Shown: positions 1 to 9,007, numbered from the stretch's first letter. The stretch: DNA of 44,338 bases from Gemmatimonadota bacterium (GCA_018672475.1 JABHFS010000199.1:1-44338); one strand, 5' to 3'. The notes: a model not told the origin generated them from the letters alone. A program made the numbers and translations.

Positions 1-611
1 GGATTCCCTCATATATTGTGCCAAATTGACAGTGGAAAACTATCAACATCCCTATCCACATCATAGGGCTAATTGAGTGTGGATAAGTTCAAGCGGGAGC
101 TGTTGATGGTCTAAGTGTGGTTGTTTTCGTGTATATCTCATCTTATACACGTTCTTATCCACAGAGATTTATAGATTAATCTAGGCTTTATGTGCCTACC
201 CTAACCTTTTGTAGTTTAAACCGCTTTTATGCATCCAACGCTTGCGCTTTTTTTAAGGTTATCCACATATCAACACTACTACTAGAACTTCAATAAATAA
301 AAGAACACAGTTTAGTGTATATTTCTTATAGTAAAGGGTGTGGGGAATCCTATTTACTTGCACACACACCCCGCCTCAATTCATACACACATACTCATAC
401 GTTCAGTATTCGGTGTCTATAAATGGAGGATTTGCAACCTTGGCCCTATGTGTTTATTAAAATACTGTTTATAAAACACTTACATAGTTAAATTTGAAAG
501 ATTGTATGTCGACTAAATTAATGAACGAGACCTAATATAAATGAACTTGACACGGTATAAATATAGGCTAAATTATATAGGGAAGCACAAAAACGAGGAT
601 GATACACAAGT
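1..611. other. oriC: Probable oriC: AT-rich gap with DnaA boxes upstream of dnaN
   Basis: This gene-free stretch precedes dnaN, the usual place for an origin when dnaA lies just upstream (dnaA itself would be outside the window). It holds three perfect 9-mer DnaA boxes (TTATCCACA). They lie at 78-86 on the minus strand, and at 155-163 and 259-267 on the plus strand. A one-mismatch copy, CTATCCACA, is at 52-60. The region is much richer in A and T than the coding sequence after it. The part at about 440-500 has near-repeats of TGTTTAT followed by A runs, a plausible unwinding element. Boxes and gene order are seen directly; origin function is inferred from them. Confidence 0.8.
547..578 (+). 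promoter_or_regulatory. Candidate dnaN promoter
   Basis: A perfect -35 hexamer TTGACA lies at 547-552. About 18-21 bases further on is an A/T-only stretch (571-578, aattatat) that could serve as the -10 element, although no good TATAAT match sits at the ideal spacing. The dnaN start follows about 35 bases later, with GAGGA at 595-599 as its ribosome site. The -35 is clear; the -10 is weak. Confidence 0.4.
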
Positions 612-1775
612 ATGAAGCTAACTGTAGATCGCAATGAGTTGTGGCAAGGCATCGATACCGTGTTAGATGCAGTGCCCTCTAAACCGGCTCTTCCGGTTTT
701 GGCAAATATTCTGCTCGAGGCCGATGGGGAAACTCTGTCGCTGGCAGCGACGGATTTAGATTTGTCAATCCGCACTGAGGTACCAGCTGCAATAGAGAAG
801 AAAGGTCGGATTACTGTACCGGCCCGTACACTGGCAGAGATCACCCGAGAGTGGCCCGACGCCGAATTGAGTATAGAAGTCCAGGACGATCGCTTAAAGC
901 TCTCAGGGCGGCTTGGAGAGGCCGACAGCAGCGAAGGAGCGTATAGTCTCTCGGGTATGGCAGCAGATGAGTTTCCCAATATGCCGACATCCCTCGAGGG
1001 GGTGGGCCTGACGCTTGGCGATGACGAAGCAGATTCAAGTGTCTTGGTTGATATGATCAATAAAACGGCTTTTGCTGTTTCTCGAGATGATACGCGCCCA
1101 GTGCTCAATGGCGTGCTCTGGCGGATTGATAGCCAAGGGATGCAAATGGTCGCGACCGACGGATCCCGCTTAGCTTGTTATAAATTGGCAATCGATTTAA
1201 AGGACCAGGTAAAAGGCGACGAAGAATCTTCCGTCATCGTTCCACCTCAAGCTCTGAGCCAGATCGTCAAGCTATTAGGTGGTCAAGGTGGGCCAGTTAA
1301 AATAACCTTGGGTGAAACACAGGTCCTATTTGAAATGGGCCGCAAAAAATTATTGTCGCGGCTTATCGAAGGCCCATATGTCGATTATGGCCAAGTAATA
1401 CCTCAGAATAATAAAAAAGAATTGAGAATAGCTAGCGAAGACCTACTGCCAGCAGTGCGCCGTGTGTCTATTCTATCCAGTTCGTATACTCGGCAGGTGC
1501 GTTTTAAGCTGAACAGCGGCCAGGTTGAGTTGTCGGCAGCTAGTCCTGAAATCGGGGGCGAAGCAAGGGAAGTTATTCCGGCCCAATACACAGAAGATGA
1601 GATGGAAATCGGCTACAACGCCCAGTATTTGATTGAAATTCTCCGCAAAATGGATACGAACGAGATTCGTTTCGAGCTCGAAAATCACGTCACAGCAGCG
1701 CTTTTACGACCAACAGAGCAAAAAGAGGGCGAAGATTACTTTTGTCTACTAATGCCCTTACGACCGACCGGATGA
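612..1775 (+). CDS. dnaN: DNA polymerase III beta subunit (sliding clamp)
   Basis: This is the ring-shaped processivity clamp that tethers DNA polymerase III to DNA. The 387-residue product has the normal length for the family, which folds as three repeated clamp domains of about 125 residues each. It begins MKLTVDRNELWQGIDTV and ends with the typical C-terminal stretch YFCLLMPLRPTG. That end resembles the conserved LLMPMR tail of DnaN. The ATG at 612 follows a GAGGA ribosome site at 595-599. The gene sits directly after the DnaA-box region and 16 bases before recF, the classic dnaA-dnaN-recF-gyrB order. It is likely cotranscribed with recF. Nothing is missing or unusual. Confidence 0.97.
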   Translation: MKLTVDRNELWQGIDTVLDAVPSKPALPVLANILLEADGETLSLAATDLDLSIRTEVPAAIEKKGRITVPARTLAEITREWPDAELSIEVQDDRLKLSGRLGEADSSEGAYSLSGMAADEFPNMPTSLEGVGLTLGDDEADSSVLVDMINKTAFAVSRDDTRPVLNGVLWRIDSQGMQMVATDGSRLACYKLAIDLKDQVKGDEESSVIVPPQALSQIVKLLGGQGGPVKITLGETQVLFEMGRKKLLSRLIEGPYVDYGQVIPQNNKKELRIASEDLLPAVRRVSILSSSYTRQVRFKLNSGQVELSAASPEIGGEAREVIPAQYTEDEMEIGYNAQYLIEILRKMDTNEIRFELENHVTAALLRPTEQKEGEDYFCLLMPLRPTG

Positions 1776-1791
1776 GGTAAGCAGACCCAAA

Positions 1792-2880
1792 GTGCGGATT
1801 CGTGAGTTGATTTTGAGGCCTTTCCGCAATATTGCCGCGATCCGGCTGAGTTTTGCGGCGGATTATGCACTGGTCTTTGGTCCAAATGGCCGTGGCAAAA
1901 GCAATATTCTGGAGGCGATTTCCTATTTATCGATAGGTAAATCAGTGCGCGGCGCTAAAGATCCACAAGCGGTACCGCACGGTGAAGAGTTCTTTGACAT
2001 TCAAGCGATATGCACCGATGAACGCCACGATCATCAGTTGCGCATTTTCTATGACAAGAAAGAAGGCAAGAAAGCATTTGTAGATGCGAATCCCCTACCA
2101 AGAGTTTCGGATTTACTAGGCGTATTCCGCACCGTTCATTTCTCGCCCGAAGATGTATCACTGGTCTTGCGCTTCCCTGCTCAGCGAAGGCGTCTTCTCG
2201 ATATACTTATTTCGCAGTCTAGCGCGAGTTATTTGCGCGACCTGCAACGGTATAACCGCGTGTTGACCCAGAGGAACCATCTATTGCGCGCGGCAAAAAA
2301 ATCGAACCGAGGCCCTGTAGAGCGACAGGTAATGGAGCCATGGGATGTGCAGTTGGTTGAATTGGGCGCTGAGATTCGCAAACACCGTTTAGAAGCATTA
2401 GAAAAGATCAATGGGCCTTTTACTCGTTACTACGACCGCTTTTCGCCGGCTGATGAAGAAGTAGTAATTACTTATCAAGGCGCAAAAGAAAGCGGGCTAG
2501 AAGCACTTCGTACCGAGTTGAAGGAGGCACTTGAACGCCGCAGAGATCAGGAGGCGCAAATGGGGCATACGCTCAGTGGGCCTCATCGCGACGATTTAAA
2601 ATTCACGCTAAACGGCGAATCGGCTGAGATCTACGCTTCAGAAGGTCAACTCAAAACGGTTTTGATCTCTTGGAAACTCGCCGAAGCGCGCTATATGGAG
2701 GAACAAACGGGCCGCCAGCCCGTGTTGCTGTTGGATGATGTTTTCTCAGAGTTGGATCCCGGCCGAATAGGCGAATTACTGGACATAATCAATGAATTTG
2801 AACAAGTCATCGCGACGACGCCCCAAGACCCCGACGCCCGCCAGGAATCCACTTTCGAGGCGATCGACCTCCAAAAGTGA
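1792..2880 (+). CDS. recF: DNA replication and repair protein RecF
   Basis: RecF is an SMC-like ATPase that loads RecA at single-strand gaps with RecO and RecR. The 362-residue product shows the Walker A loop GPNGRGKS at residues 30-37, the ABC-type signature region LSGPHRDD near residue 260, and a Walker B motif VLLLDDVFSELD near 305. The start is GTG at 1792, 16 bases after the dnaN stop; it gives the standard N-terminus (MRIRELILRPFRNI). No strong ribosome site precedes it, so translation may be coupled to dnaN. The last 89 bases overlap the next gene in a different frame. Confidence 0.95.
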   Translation: MRIRELILRPFRNIAAIRLSFAADYALVFGPNGRGKSNILEAISYLSIGKSVRGAKDPQAVPHGEEFFDIQAICTDERHDHQLRIFYDKKEGKKAFVDANPLPRVSDLLGVFRTVHFSPEDVSLVLRFPAQRRRLLDILISQSSASYLRDLQRYNRVLTQRNHLLRAAKKSNRGPVERQVMEPWDVQLVELGAEIRKHRLEALEKINGPFTRYYDRFSPADEEVVITYQGAKESGLEALRTELKEALERRRDQEAQMGHTLSGPHRDDLKFTLNGESAEIYASEGQLKTVLISWKLAEARYMEEQTGRQPVLLLDDVFSELDPGRIGELLDIINEFEQVIATTPQDPDARQESTFEAIDLQK

Positions 2881-3199
2881 CGAACGTTCGCTAGGTTCGC
2901 CAACGTTGCTTGATGGTTTGCTCGAAAGTGTTATCGCGGAATTGGGAGCAGGACAAAAGTTAGCCGAATGTCGAGCGCGTATGGTTTGGGAGGAGGCGGT
3001 CGGGTCCGCGCTGGCTCAGCACGCCCGGCCATTGCGCGTGCGGCGTGGGCAATTAGAAATTGCCGTTCCATCGGCCGTATGGCGAACGCAACTGAGTTTT
3101 ATGCAGCAGGATATAATCGCACGGATCAATCAGCTATTGGGCAGTGAGGTCGTGAAGGGACTGAGATTATTGAATCAGACTGAGTCAGAAGATGTATAA
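2792..3199 (+). CDS. dciA: DciA-like protein (DUF721)
   Basis: This 135-residue protein belongs to the DUF721 group. Some members (DciA) act as loaders or operators of the replicative helicase DnaB in bacteria without DnaC. The conserved core runs from about residue 40 to 130 and includes a tryptophan-rich stretch (ARMVWEEAVG) and RRGQLEIAVPSAVWRTQLSF, which matches the family's basic/aromatic core. The N-terminal 35 residues are basic and look disordered. The gene begins inside the 3' end of recF and ends 21 bases before gyrB, a place where dciA-type genes often sit. Family assignment is by sequence pattern and context; helicase-loading function is inferred. Confidence 0.75.
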   Translation: MNLNKSSRRRPKTPTPARNPLSRRSTSKSDERSLGSPTLLDGLLESVIAELGAGQKLAECRARMVWEEAVGSALAQHARPLRVRRGQLEIAVPSAVWRTQLSFMQQDIIARINQLLGSEVVKGLRLLNQTESEDV

Positions 3200-3220
3200 A
3201 GCGCATAAAAGGAGAAGTAG

Positions 3221-5182
3221 ATGACGGAACTAGCCAGAGACGTTCCCGAGGAAGAAGCGGAAGCATCGCAGCCGGAAGAATACAATGCTGATGCTATTCA
3301 GGTCCTCAAGGGGCTCGAAGGCGTGCGCAAACGCCCAGCTATGTATATTGGCGATACTGGCGAAAATGGACTGCATGAGCTAGTAAAAGAGATCGTCAAT
3401 AATAGCGTTGATGAAGCAATGGCGGGTCGTTGCTCGCGCATTGACGTGACGATAACCGAACAAGGCACTGTTCACATCAAAGACGACGGACACGGTATTC
3501 CGACTGATTTCCATGCCGGGGAGAATAAGTCGGGTGTAGAAGTTGTGATGACGATGTTACATGCGGGTGGCAAATTCGATAAAAAAGCCTATCAGGTTTC
3601 CGGCGGTTTGCATGGTGTGGGTGCTTCGGTCGTCAACGCATTGTCCGAGTGGTGTACGGTGGAAGTCTGGCAAAAGGGCAAAGTACACTTGCAGAAATTT
3701 GCCCGAGGCATTCCAGAAACAGGTCTGGATATCATTGGTGATACCGAAGAGACGGGCACGATCATAGAGTTTAAGCCCGACGCAGAAATTTTCGAGTCGG
3801 TAATATTCAGCTTCGATTATATCGCCTACCGATTGCGTGAACTGGCCTTTTTGACCAAAGGCCTAGGTATCAATGTGCGAGATGCCCGCAGCGGAGAAGA
3901 GGCCCAATATCTCTACGAAGGTGGTGTTGAGGAGTTCGTGCGTTTTCTCAACGAGGGCCGCAGTGTTTTGCATCCGGACCCGATCTATCTACAAGGTGAG
4001 CGCGACGGAGTCTCTGTGGAAGTTGCGATGCAATACAACGACAGCTACCAAGAGACGCTCTTCACCTACGCCAACAATATCAAAACCGACGATGGCGGTA
4101 CTCACTTGGTGGGATTTCGCTCGGCACTGACGCGGACGATCAATAGCTACGCCAATCGCAATAACCTGCTCAAAAATGTCAAATTCAACGTTGCCGGCGA
4201 AGATACGCGAGAGGGCATTGCCGCTGTTATCAGCGTCAAAGTTCCCGAGCCTCAGTTTGAGGGGCAGACCAAGGGTAAGCTAGGCAATAGCGAAGTCAAA
4301 GGCATCGTCGACTCCTTCGTATCCGAAGCGCTGAGCATGTATCTGGACGAAAATCCAGATGTGGCCAAACGCGTAATTGACAAAATTGTCGATGCCGGTC
4401 GTGCCCGCGAAGCGGCGCGCAAAGCCCGCGAACTGACCCGTCGTAAAGGCATATTGGATGGGGCCTCGTTACCCGGCAAACTGGCGGATTGCTCAATCCG
4501 CGATCCAGAGAAAACCGAGATCTATTTGGTCGAGGGTGATTCGGCCGGTGGCTCGGCCGCAATGGCGCGCGATCAGAGCTTCCAGGCCGTCTTGCCGATG
4601 TTCGGCAAACCGCTCAACGTCGAGAAGGCCCGTATCGACCGCGTTATTGGCAACGACAAACTATTGCCACTAATCACGGCGCTTGGCACTAACCTCGGCG
4701 AAGAATACGACATCGAGAAGCTGCGTTATGGCAAGGTCATTATTATGGCTGATGCCGATGTCGACGGTAGCCATATCCGCACGCTGATCATGACTTTCTT
4801 TTTTCGCTATATGCGCGATCTGATCGAGAAGGGCAAGCTCTACCTAGCTCAACCACCGCTCTATCTCGTAAAGAAGGGCAAACAAGAGCGCTACGCCTTC
4901 GACGAAACCGAACGCGCCAAGCATATTGAGGCGCTCGGTGGTGGCGAATCAGGCGAAGGTCGCGGCATTATGATCCAGCGCTATAAGGGCTTGGGTGAAA
5001 TGAATCCCGAGCAGCTATGGGAAACGACGATGGACCCGGACCGGCGGACCCTGTTGCAGGTGAGGATAGACGACGCCGTTGAGGCCGAGCATCTCTTTAC
5101 CTTGCTGATGGGTGAGCAAGTCGAGCCACGGCGCGAATTTATCGAGAAGTATGCGTTGGATGTAAAGAACCTGGACATTTGA
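3221..5182 (+). CDS. gyrB: DNA gyrase subunit B
   Basis: GyrB is the ATPase subunit of gyrase, which introduces negative supercoils. The 653-residue product has the GHKL ATPase region first (RPAMYIGDTGENGLHEL near residue 40, DDGHGIP near 90, GGLHGVGASVVNALS near 130). The TOPRIM domain follows, with YLVEGDSAGGSA near 430 and the metal-binding DADVDGSHIRTL near 510. It ends in the short gyrase tail PRREFIEKYALDVKNLDI, so it lacks the roughly 165-residue insert seen in Gammaproteobacteria. A strong ribosome site (AAAGGAG) lies about 8 bases before the ATG. gyrA follows after 29 bases, so the two subunits are likely made from one transcript. Confidence 0.97.
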   Translation: MTELARDVPEEEAEASQPEEYNADAIQVLKGLEGVRKRPAMYIGDTGENGLHELVKEIVNNSVDEAMAGRCSRIDVTITEQGTVHIKDDGHGIPTDFHAGENKSGVEVVMTMLHAGGKFDKKAYQVSGGLHGVGASVVNALSEWCTVEVWQKGKVHLQKFARGIPETGLDIIGDTEETGTIIEFKPDAEIFESVIFSFDYIAYRLRELAFLTKGLGINVRDARSGEEAQYLYEGGVEEFVRFLNEGRSVLHPDPIYLQGERDGVSVEVAMQYNDSYQETLFTYANNIKTDDGGTHLVGFRSALTRTINSYANRNNLLKNVKFNVAGEDTREGIAAVISVKVPEPQFEGQTKGKLGNSEVKGIVDSFVSEALSMYLDENPDVAKRVIDKIVDAGRAREAARKARELTRRKGILDGASLPGKLADCSIRDPEKTEIYLVEGDSAGGSAAMARDQSFQAVLPMFGKPLNVEKARIDRVIGNDKLLPLITALGTNLGEEYDIEKLRYGKVIIMADADVDGSHIRTLIMTFFFRYMRDLIEKGKLYLAQPPLYLVKKGKQERYAFDETERAKHIEALGGGESGEGRGIMIQRYKGLGEMNPEQLWETTMDPDRRTLLQVRIDDAVEAEHLFTLLMGEQVEPRREFIEKYALDVKNLDI

Positions 5183-5211
5183 CCATAGCCAAACCCCAAA
5201 GGTAGAGGTTG

Positions 5212-7824
5212 ATGACAGAAGAAACAGAACAAACAAAAGCTCCAGAATCAAGAGTAATACAGGTCAAAATCGAAGAGGAACTCAAAACTTCCTTTCTCGA
5301 CTATTCCATGAGTTTCATCCTGTCGCGTGCGCTACCCGATGTGCGTGACGGGCTCAAACCATCGCAACGCCGTATCCTAGTTGCGATGAACGATCTGAGT
5401 TTGGCGCCCAACCGCGGTTACCGCAAATGCGCCAAGATCGCCGGCGATACCTCGGGCAACTACCATCCGCACGGTGAGGCCATCGTCTACCCGACGCTGG
5501 TGCATATGGCGCAGGATTTCCGCATGCGCTATCCGCTGGTGCTAGGCCAGGGTAACTTTGGTTCGATTGACGGTTATCCGCCTGCGGCCATGCGTTATAC
5601 CGAAGCGCGGCTGACCTGGCCGTCGATGGAGTCGCTGGCCGATCTCGAAAAGAACACGGTTAAATACGTCAATAACTACGACGAGACCCGGCAGGAGCCG
5701 CAGGTCTTGCCCTCCAAGTTTCCGAACTTGCTCTGCAATGGCTCGATGGGTATCGCTGTCGGTATGGCGACAAAGATCCCCCCGCACAACCTGCGAGAGA
5801 TCGCTGGCGGGCTTAATGCGCTGATCGACAATCCCGAGATCGAGATCGACGAGCTGATGGAACATATCAAAGCGCCAGATTTTCCCACCGGTGGCGTGAT
5901 CTATGGGATGAGCGGAGTGCGACAAGCCTATGCCACAGGTCGAGGCATGGTCTATCTAAGGGCTCGTGCAGATATCGAGATGCAAAAGAACGGCCGCGAA
6001 AACATAATTATCACTGAAATCCCCTTCTTGGTTAATAAGTCCAACCTGCTCGAAAAAATCGCCGACCTAGTGCGCGACAAAACCATAGAAGGCCTGAGCA
6101 ATATCCGCGACGAATCGGGTCGCAATGGTTTGCGCATCGTTTTCGAATGCAAGCGCGATGCCCAGGCCGAAGTCGTGCTGAACCAACTCTATAGTCATAG
6201 CATGTTGCAGACGACGTATGGGGTGATGATGCTGGCCATCGTCAAGGGCCGCCCCGAGATGCTCAATATCAAGCAGATGCTGCAGCACTATGTCGAGCAT
6301 CGCCACGATGTAATTTTGCGGCGCACGCAGTTTGATCTGGAGAAGGCCGAAGCGAGGGCTCATATCCTCGAAGGTTTGCGCATTGCGCTGGACAATATCG
6401 ACGCGGTGATCGCGACGATTCGCGCTTCGTCAAACCCGGAAGAAGCGCGTAATCGACTGATGGAGCAGTTCGAGCTAAGCGAGCTGCAATGCCAGGCGAT
6501 CCTGAGCATGCCTTTGCAGCGTTTGACCGGCCTGGAGCGCGACAAGATTGAAAGCGAATTCAACGAGTTGATGGTGACTATCGAAGATCTGCGCGGCATT
6601 CTCGCCAGCCCAGAACGGCAGATGCAAATCATCAAGGACGAAATCGACGAAGTCACCGAGCGCTTCGGCGACGATCGCCGCACGGAGATTGTTTACGCCG
6701 CGGAAGAGTTCGATATTGAAAACTTGATTGCCGAAGAAGATATGGTTGTTACCATATCGCGCGAAGGTTATATCAAGCGCATGCCACCGAGGGCCTATCG
6801 TGTGCAGAATCGCGGTGGTCGCGGGGTTACGGCAATGAAGACCAAGGATGAGGACTTCGTCGAACATCTTTTTGTCGCCTCGACGCATTCCTACATGATG
6901 TTCTTGACCTCCAAGGGCAAGTGTTATTGGCTCAAGGTCTACCGCATACCCGAAGGCGAGCGCACAGCCCGAGGCCGCCCGGTTGTCAATCTATTGCCGA
7001 TCGGCCAAGACGACCAGATCTGCACCATCGTCCAGGTGCGCGAGTTTAGCGACGATCAGTTCCTGTTTACCGCCACGCGCAATGGCATCGTCAAAAAAAC
7101 AGTGCTTTCGGCCTATCAAAATATTCGCCGCGACGGCATCATTGCCCTAAAGATCCAGGACGATGACGATCTTATCGGTGCGGCGATTACCGATGGTCAG
7201 CAAGATATATCGCTGCTGACGCGCAGTGGTCTGGCAATGCGTTTCAACGAAGGCGAAGTGCGCCGTATGGGCCGAGTCTCCACCGGTGTTAAAGGCATTA
7301 GCCTGCGGCCCGGCGATGAAGTGGTTGACATGGCCGTACTAAGCGAAGACAGCACTTTGTTGACCATTTGCGAAAATGGTTACGGCAAGCGCACCAACCA
7401 GACGGAATATCCCTGCAAGCATCGCGGCGGCAAGGGGGTCATTGACATCAAGACCACCGAACGCAATGGCGATGTGGTAGCCTGCAAAGAAGTTCAGAGC
7501 GAAGAAGAGATCATGATCATGACGCAGAATGGCATCATGATTCGCCTGCCCGTAGAAGCACTCTCCACCATTGGTCGCAATACCCAAGGCGTTAGGGTGA
7601 TCAATCTCGGCAAAGGCGACAAGGTTATCGACATGACGCGCCTGCCCAAGAGTGAAGATGAAATACTCGAAGGTGAGGGCGAGGGTGAAGGTGAGGTTGA
7701 CGGGGCGAAGGTAGCAGAAAATGGAGAAACTGCAAGTGAAGTCGCGAGTGCAGATACTGAAGATATAAGCGAAGTCGCGAGCGGAGATACGGACGAAGAT
7801 ACGCCGACGGAGGACACTGAATAA
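5212..7824 (+). CDS. gyrA: DNA gyrase subunit A
   Basis: GyrA is the DNA cleavage and wrapping subunit of gyrase. The catalytic tyrosine is Y129 in AAMRYTEARL. The winged-helix region is followed by the C-terminal beta-pinwheel, whose GyrA-box appears as QNRGGRGV near residue 540. I start at ATG 5212, with AAAGG at 5198-5202 as ribosome site; a TTG directly before it would add one residue. The last 50 residues are acidic and repetitive (glycine-glutamate repeats, then two SEVAS-type units). In the quinolone pocket the positions equal to E. coli Ser83 and Asp87 are Ala90 and Pro94. Length is 870 residues. Confidence 0.96.
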   Translation: MTEETEQTKAPESRVIQVKIEEELKTSFLDYSMSFILSRALPDVRDGLKPSQRRILVAMNDLSLAPNRGYRKCAKIAGDTSGNYHPHGEAIVYPTLVHMAQDFRMRYPLVLGQGNFGSIDGYPPAAMRYTEARLTWPSMESLADLEKNTVKYVNNYDETRQEPQVLPSKFPNLLCNGSMGIAVGMATKIPPHNLREIAGGLNALIDNPEIEIDELMEHIKAPDFPTGGVIYGMSGVRQAYATGRGMVYLRARADIEMQKNGRENIIITEIPFLVNKSNLLEKIADLVRDKTIEGLSNIRDESGRNGLRIVFECKRDAQAEVVLNQLYSHSMLQTTYGVMMLAIVKGRPEMLNIKQMLQHYVEHRHDVILRRTQFDLEKAEARAHILEGLRIALDNIDAVIATIRASSNPEEARNRLMEQFELSELQCQAILSMPLQRLTGLERDKIESEFNELMVTIEDLRGILASPERQMQIIKDEIDEVTERFGDDRRTEIVYAAEEFDIENLIAEEDMVVTISREGYIKRMPPRAYRVQNRGGRGVTAMKTKDEDFVEHLFVASTHSYMMFLTSKGKCYWLKVYRIPEGERTARGRPVVNLLPIGQDDQICTIVQVREFSDDQFLFTATRNGIVKKTVLSAYQNIRRDGIIALKIQDDDDLIGAAITDGQQDISLLTRSGLAMRFNEGEVRRMGRVSTGVKGISLRPGDEVVDMAVLSEDSTLLTICENGYGKRTNQTEYPCKHRGGKGVIDIKTTERNGDVVACKEVQSEEEIMIMTQNGIMIRLPVEALSTIGRNTQGVRVINLGKGDKVIDMTRLPKSEDEILEGEGEGEGEVDGAKVAENGETASEVASADTEDISEVASGDTDEDTPTEDTE

Positions 7825-7885
7825 GCACGGGCGGGGTTGACCTAAGACAGTGCCTCCTTTATATTTACCCCTCGCTAAGGGTTGA

Positions 7886-7972
7886 GGAGGGTTAGACCTA
7901 ATTGGTAAGGCAGCGGTCTTGAAAACCGCCGGGTTAACGCCCTTGAGGGTTCGAGTCCCTCACCCTCCGCCA
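7886..7972 (+). tRNA. tRNA-Ser (TGA anticodon)
   Basis: The acceptor strands ggagggt (7886-7892) and accctcc (7962-7968) pair perfectly. The anticodon stem is 7913-7917 with 7925-7929, and the loop carries TGA at 7920-7922. The long variable arm marks it as a serine tRNA. The T arm (gaggg, ttcgagt, ccctc) is intact, and CCA is encoded at 7970-7972. Confidence 0.95.
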
Positions 7973-7999
7973 GTCTAAAAGTTTGTTTTAAATGTTCGT

Positions 8000-8091
8000 G
8001 GAGAGATGACCGAGTGGCCGAAGGTGGCAGCCTGCTAAGCTGTTGTATGGGGTAACCTGTACCGAGGGTTCGAATCCCTCTCTCTCCGCCA
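8000..8091 (+). tRNA. tRNA-Ser (GCT anticodon)
   Basis: Acceptor strands ggagaga (8000-8006) and tctctcc (8081-8087) pair perfectly. The anticodon stem is 8027-8031 with 8039-8043, and the anticodon GCT is at 8034-8036. A long variable arm (about 8044-8063) and the T arm at 8064-8080 are present. CCA is encoded at 8089-8091. It is the second serine isoacceptor in this cluster. Confidence 0.95.
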
Positions 8092-8105
8092 TATTTTACG
8101 ATAGT

Positions 8106-8181
8106 TGCCTCCTAGCACAATTGGTAGTGCGCCTGATTCTGGTTCAGGAGGTTCTAGGTTCGAGCCCTAGGGAGGCAGCCA
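8106..8181 (+). tRNA. tRNA-Gln (CTG anticodon)
   Basis: Acceptor strands tgcctcc (8106-8112) and ggaggca (8171-8177) pair perfectly. The anticodon stem cctga/tcagg (8132-8136, 8144-8148) encloses the loop with CTG at 8139-8141. CCA is encoded at 8179-8181. A terminator follows within a few bases, so the three tRNAs are probably one transcript. Confidence 0.95.
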
Positions 8182-8186
8182 ACATT

Positions 8187-8225
8187 AGGCTCCTGGAGTG
8201 AAAGACTTCAGGAGCCTCTTTTTTT
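8187..8225 (+). terminator. Rho-independent terminator of the tRNA cluster
   Basis: A stem of about 13 pairs starts at aggctcctg and closes with caggagcct around a short GAAAG loop. It is followed by a run of eight T (ctttttttt region, 8218-8225). It lies 6 bases after the tRNA-Gln CCA. Confidence 0.9.
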
Positions 8226-8337
8226 GTACCATTTTTTAGTTGCCGCGAGTTGCACAGGCCCTCCATTTACAAAAAGAAGCTCAACAATATATTCTAAGAA
8301 AATAGCTGATAAGTCTTCATAGAAAGAGCGAAAGAAT

Positions 8338-8913
8338 ATGCGCCACATTAAAATGGGCATTGCAGCAATGGCTGTCTTGCTCGTCAGTACCGCAGGTGCT
8401 GAAGAATATCAAATTGACTCTGAGCATTCGAATGTGGCCTTTAGCGTTCGTCACTAGGTCAGTCGCACCAGTGGCCAATTCAACGAATTCTCTGGATCGA
8501 TTCATTACGATGCCGAGCATCCCGAGAAAACCCGGATCGAAGCGACTGTCCAGGTAGCCAGTCTCGATACAGATAACGTCAAGCGCGACGGCCATCTCAA
8601 ATCCGGAGATTTCTTTGATGTTGAGCAATTCCCCACCATTACCTTCAAGAGCACCAAGGCTATGGTGAAGGATGAGGTATTGCAGGTGACGGGCGAGTTC
8701 ACTATGCACGGCCAGACCAAGACCATTACTCTGCCAGTAGAAGTTTTAGGGATAGGCACGCATCCGTATAACCAAAAACCAGTGGCCGGTTTCGAAACCA
8801 GAACGGCGCTTTTGCGCTCTGACTATGCGGTTAATAGTTGGGCTGATGCGGCCGGCGTTTTAGGTGACGAGGTAAGGGGTAGCGTGACAATCGAAGCTAT
8901 TGCGGACGAATAA
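8338..8913 (+). pseudogene. YceI-family periplasmic lipid-binding protein, interrupted by in-frame TAG
   Basis: One continuous reading frame of 191 codons encodes a YceI-type protein (lipocalin-like barrel that binds isoprenoids), except that codon 40 (8455-8457) is TAG. The first 21 residues form a signal peptide ending in STAGA. The barrel starts EEYQIDSEHSNVAFSVRH; TAG falls next, where relatives have a hydrophobic or aromatic residue, and the frame continues VSRTSGQFNEFSG. The family's later motifs (LKSGDFFDVEQFPTITFKS, GEFTMHG, AVNSWADAAGVLGDEV) are intact. No other damage is visible, so this is a very recent nonsense change, a sequencing error, or readthrough. An internal ATG at 8662 would give only the last 83 residues. 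A terminator follows at 8937. Confidence 0.85.
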
Positions 8914-8936
8914 GCGCGCTAAGTATTGATGGATAG

Positions 8937-8971
8937 AGGGCGTCGTCCAAGGGGCGTCGCCCTGTTTTTTT
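8937..8971 (+). terminator. Rho-independent terminator after the YceI-like gene
   Basis: The arms agggcgtcgtcc and ggcgtcgccct form an imperfect 10-pair stem (one mismatch and one G-T pair). They are followed by G and then seven T. It lies 24 bases after the stop at 8913. Confidence 0.85.
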
Positions 8972-9007
8972 GCGGCTCAACGAGATGTCTATAATCTTCA
9001 TTAGACA

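Noticed and set aside
7670..7800. Repeat array at the gyrA end as a possible CRISPR or satellite
   Set aside because: The units are in-frame coding repeats of an acidic tail, too short and irregular for CRISPR. No CRISPR array or cas gene was seen in the window.
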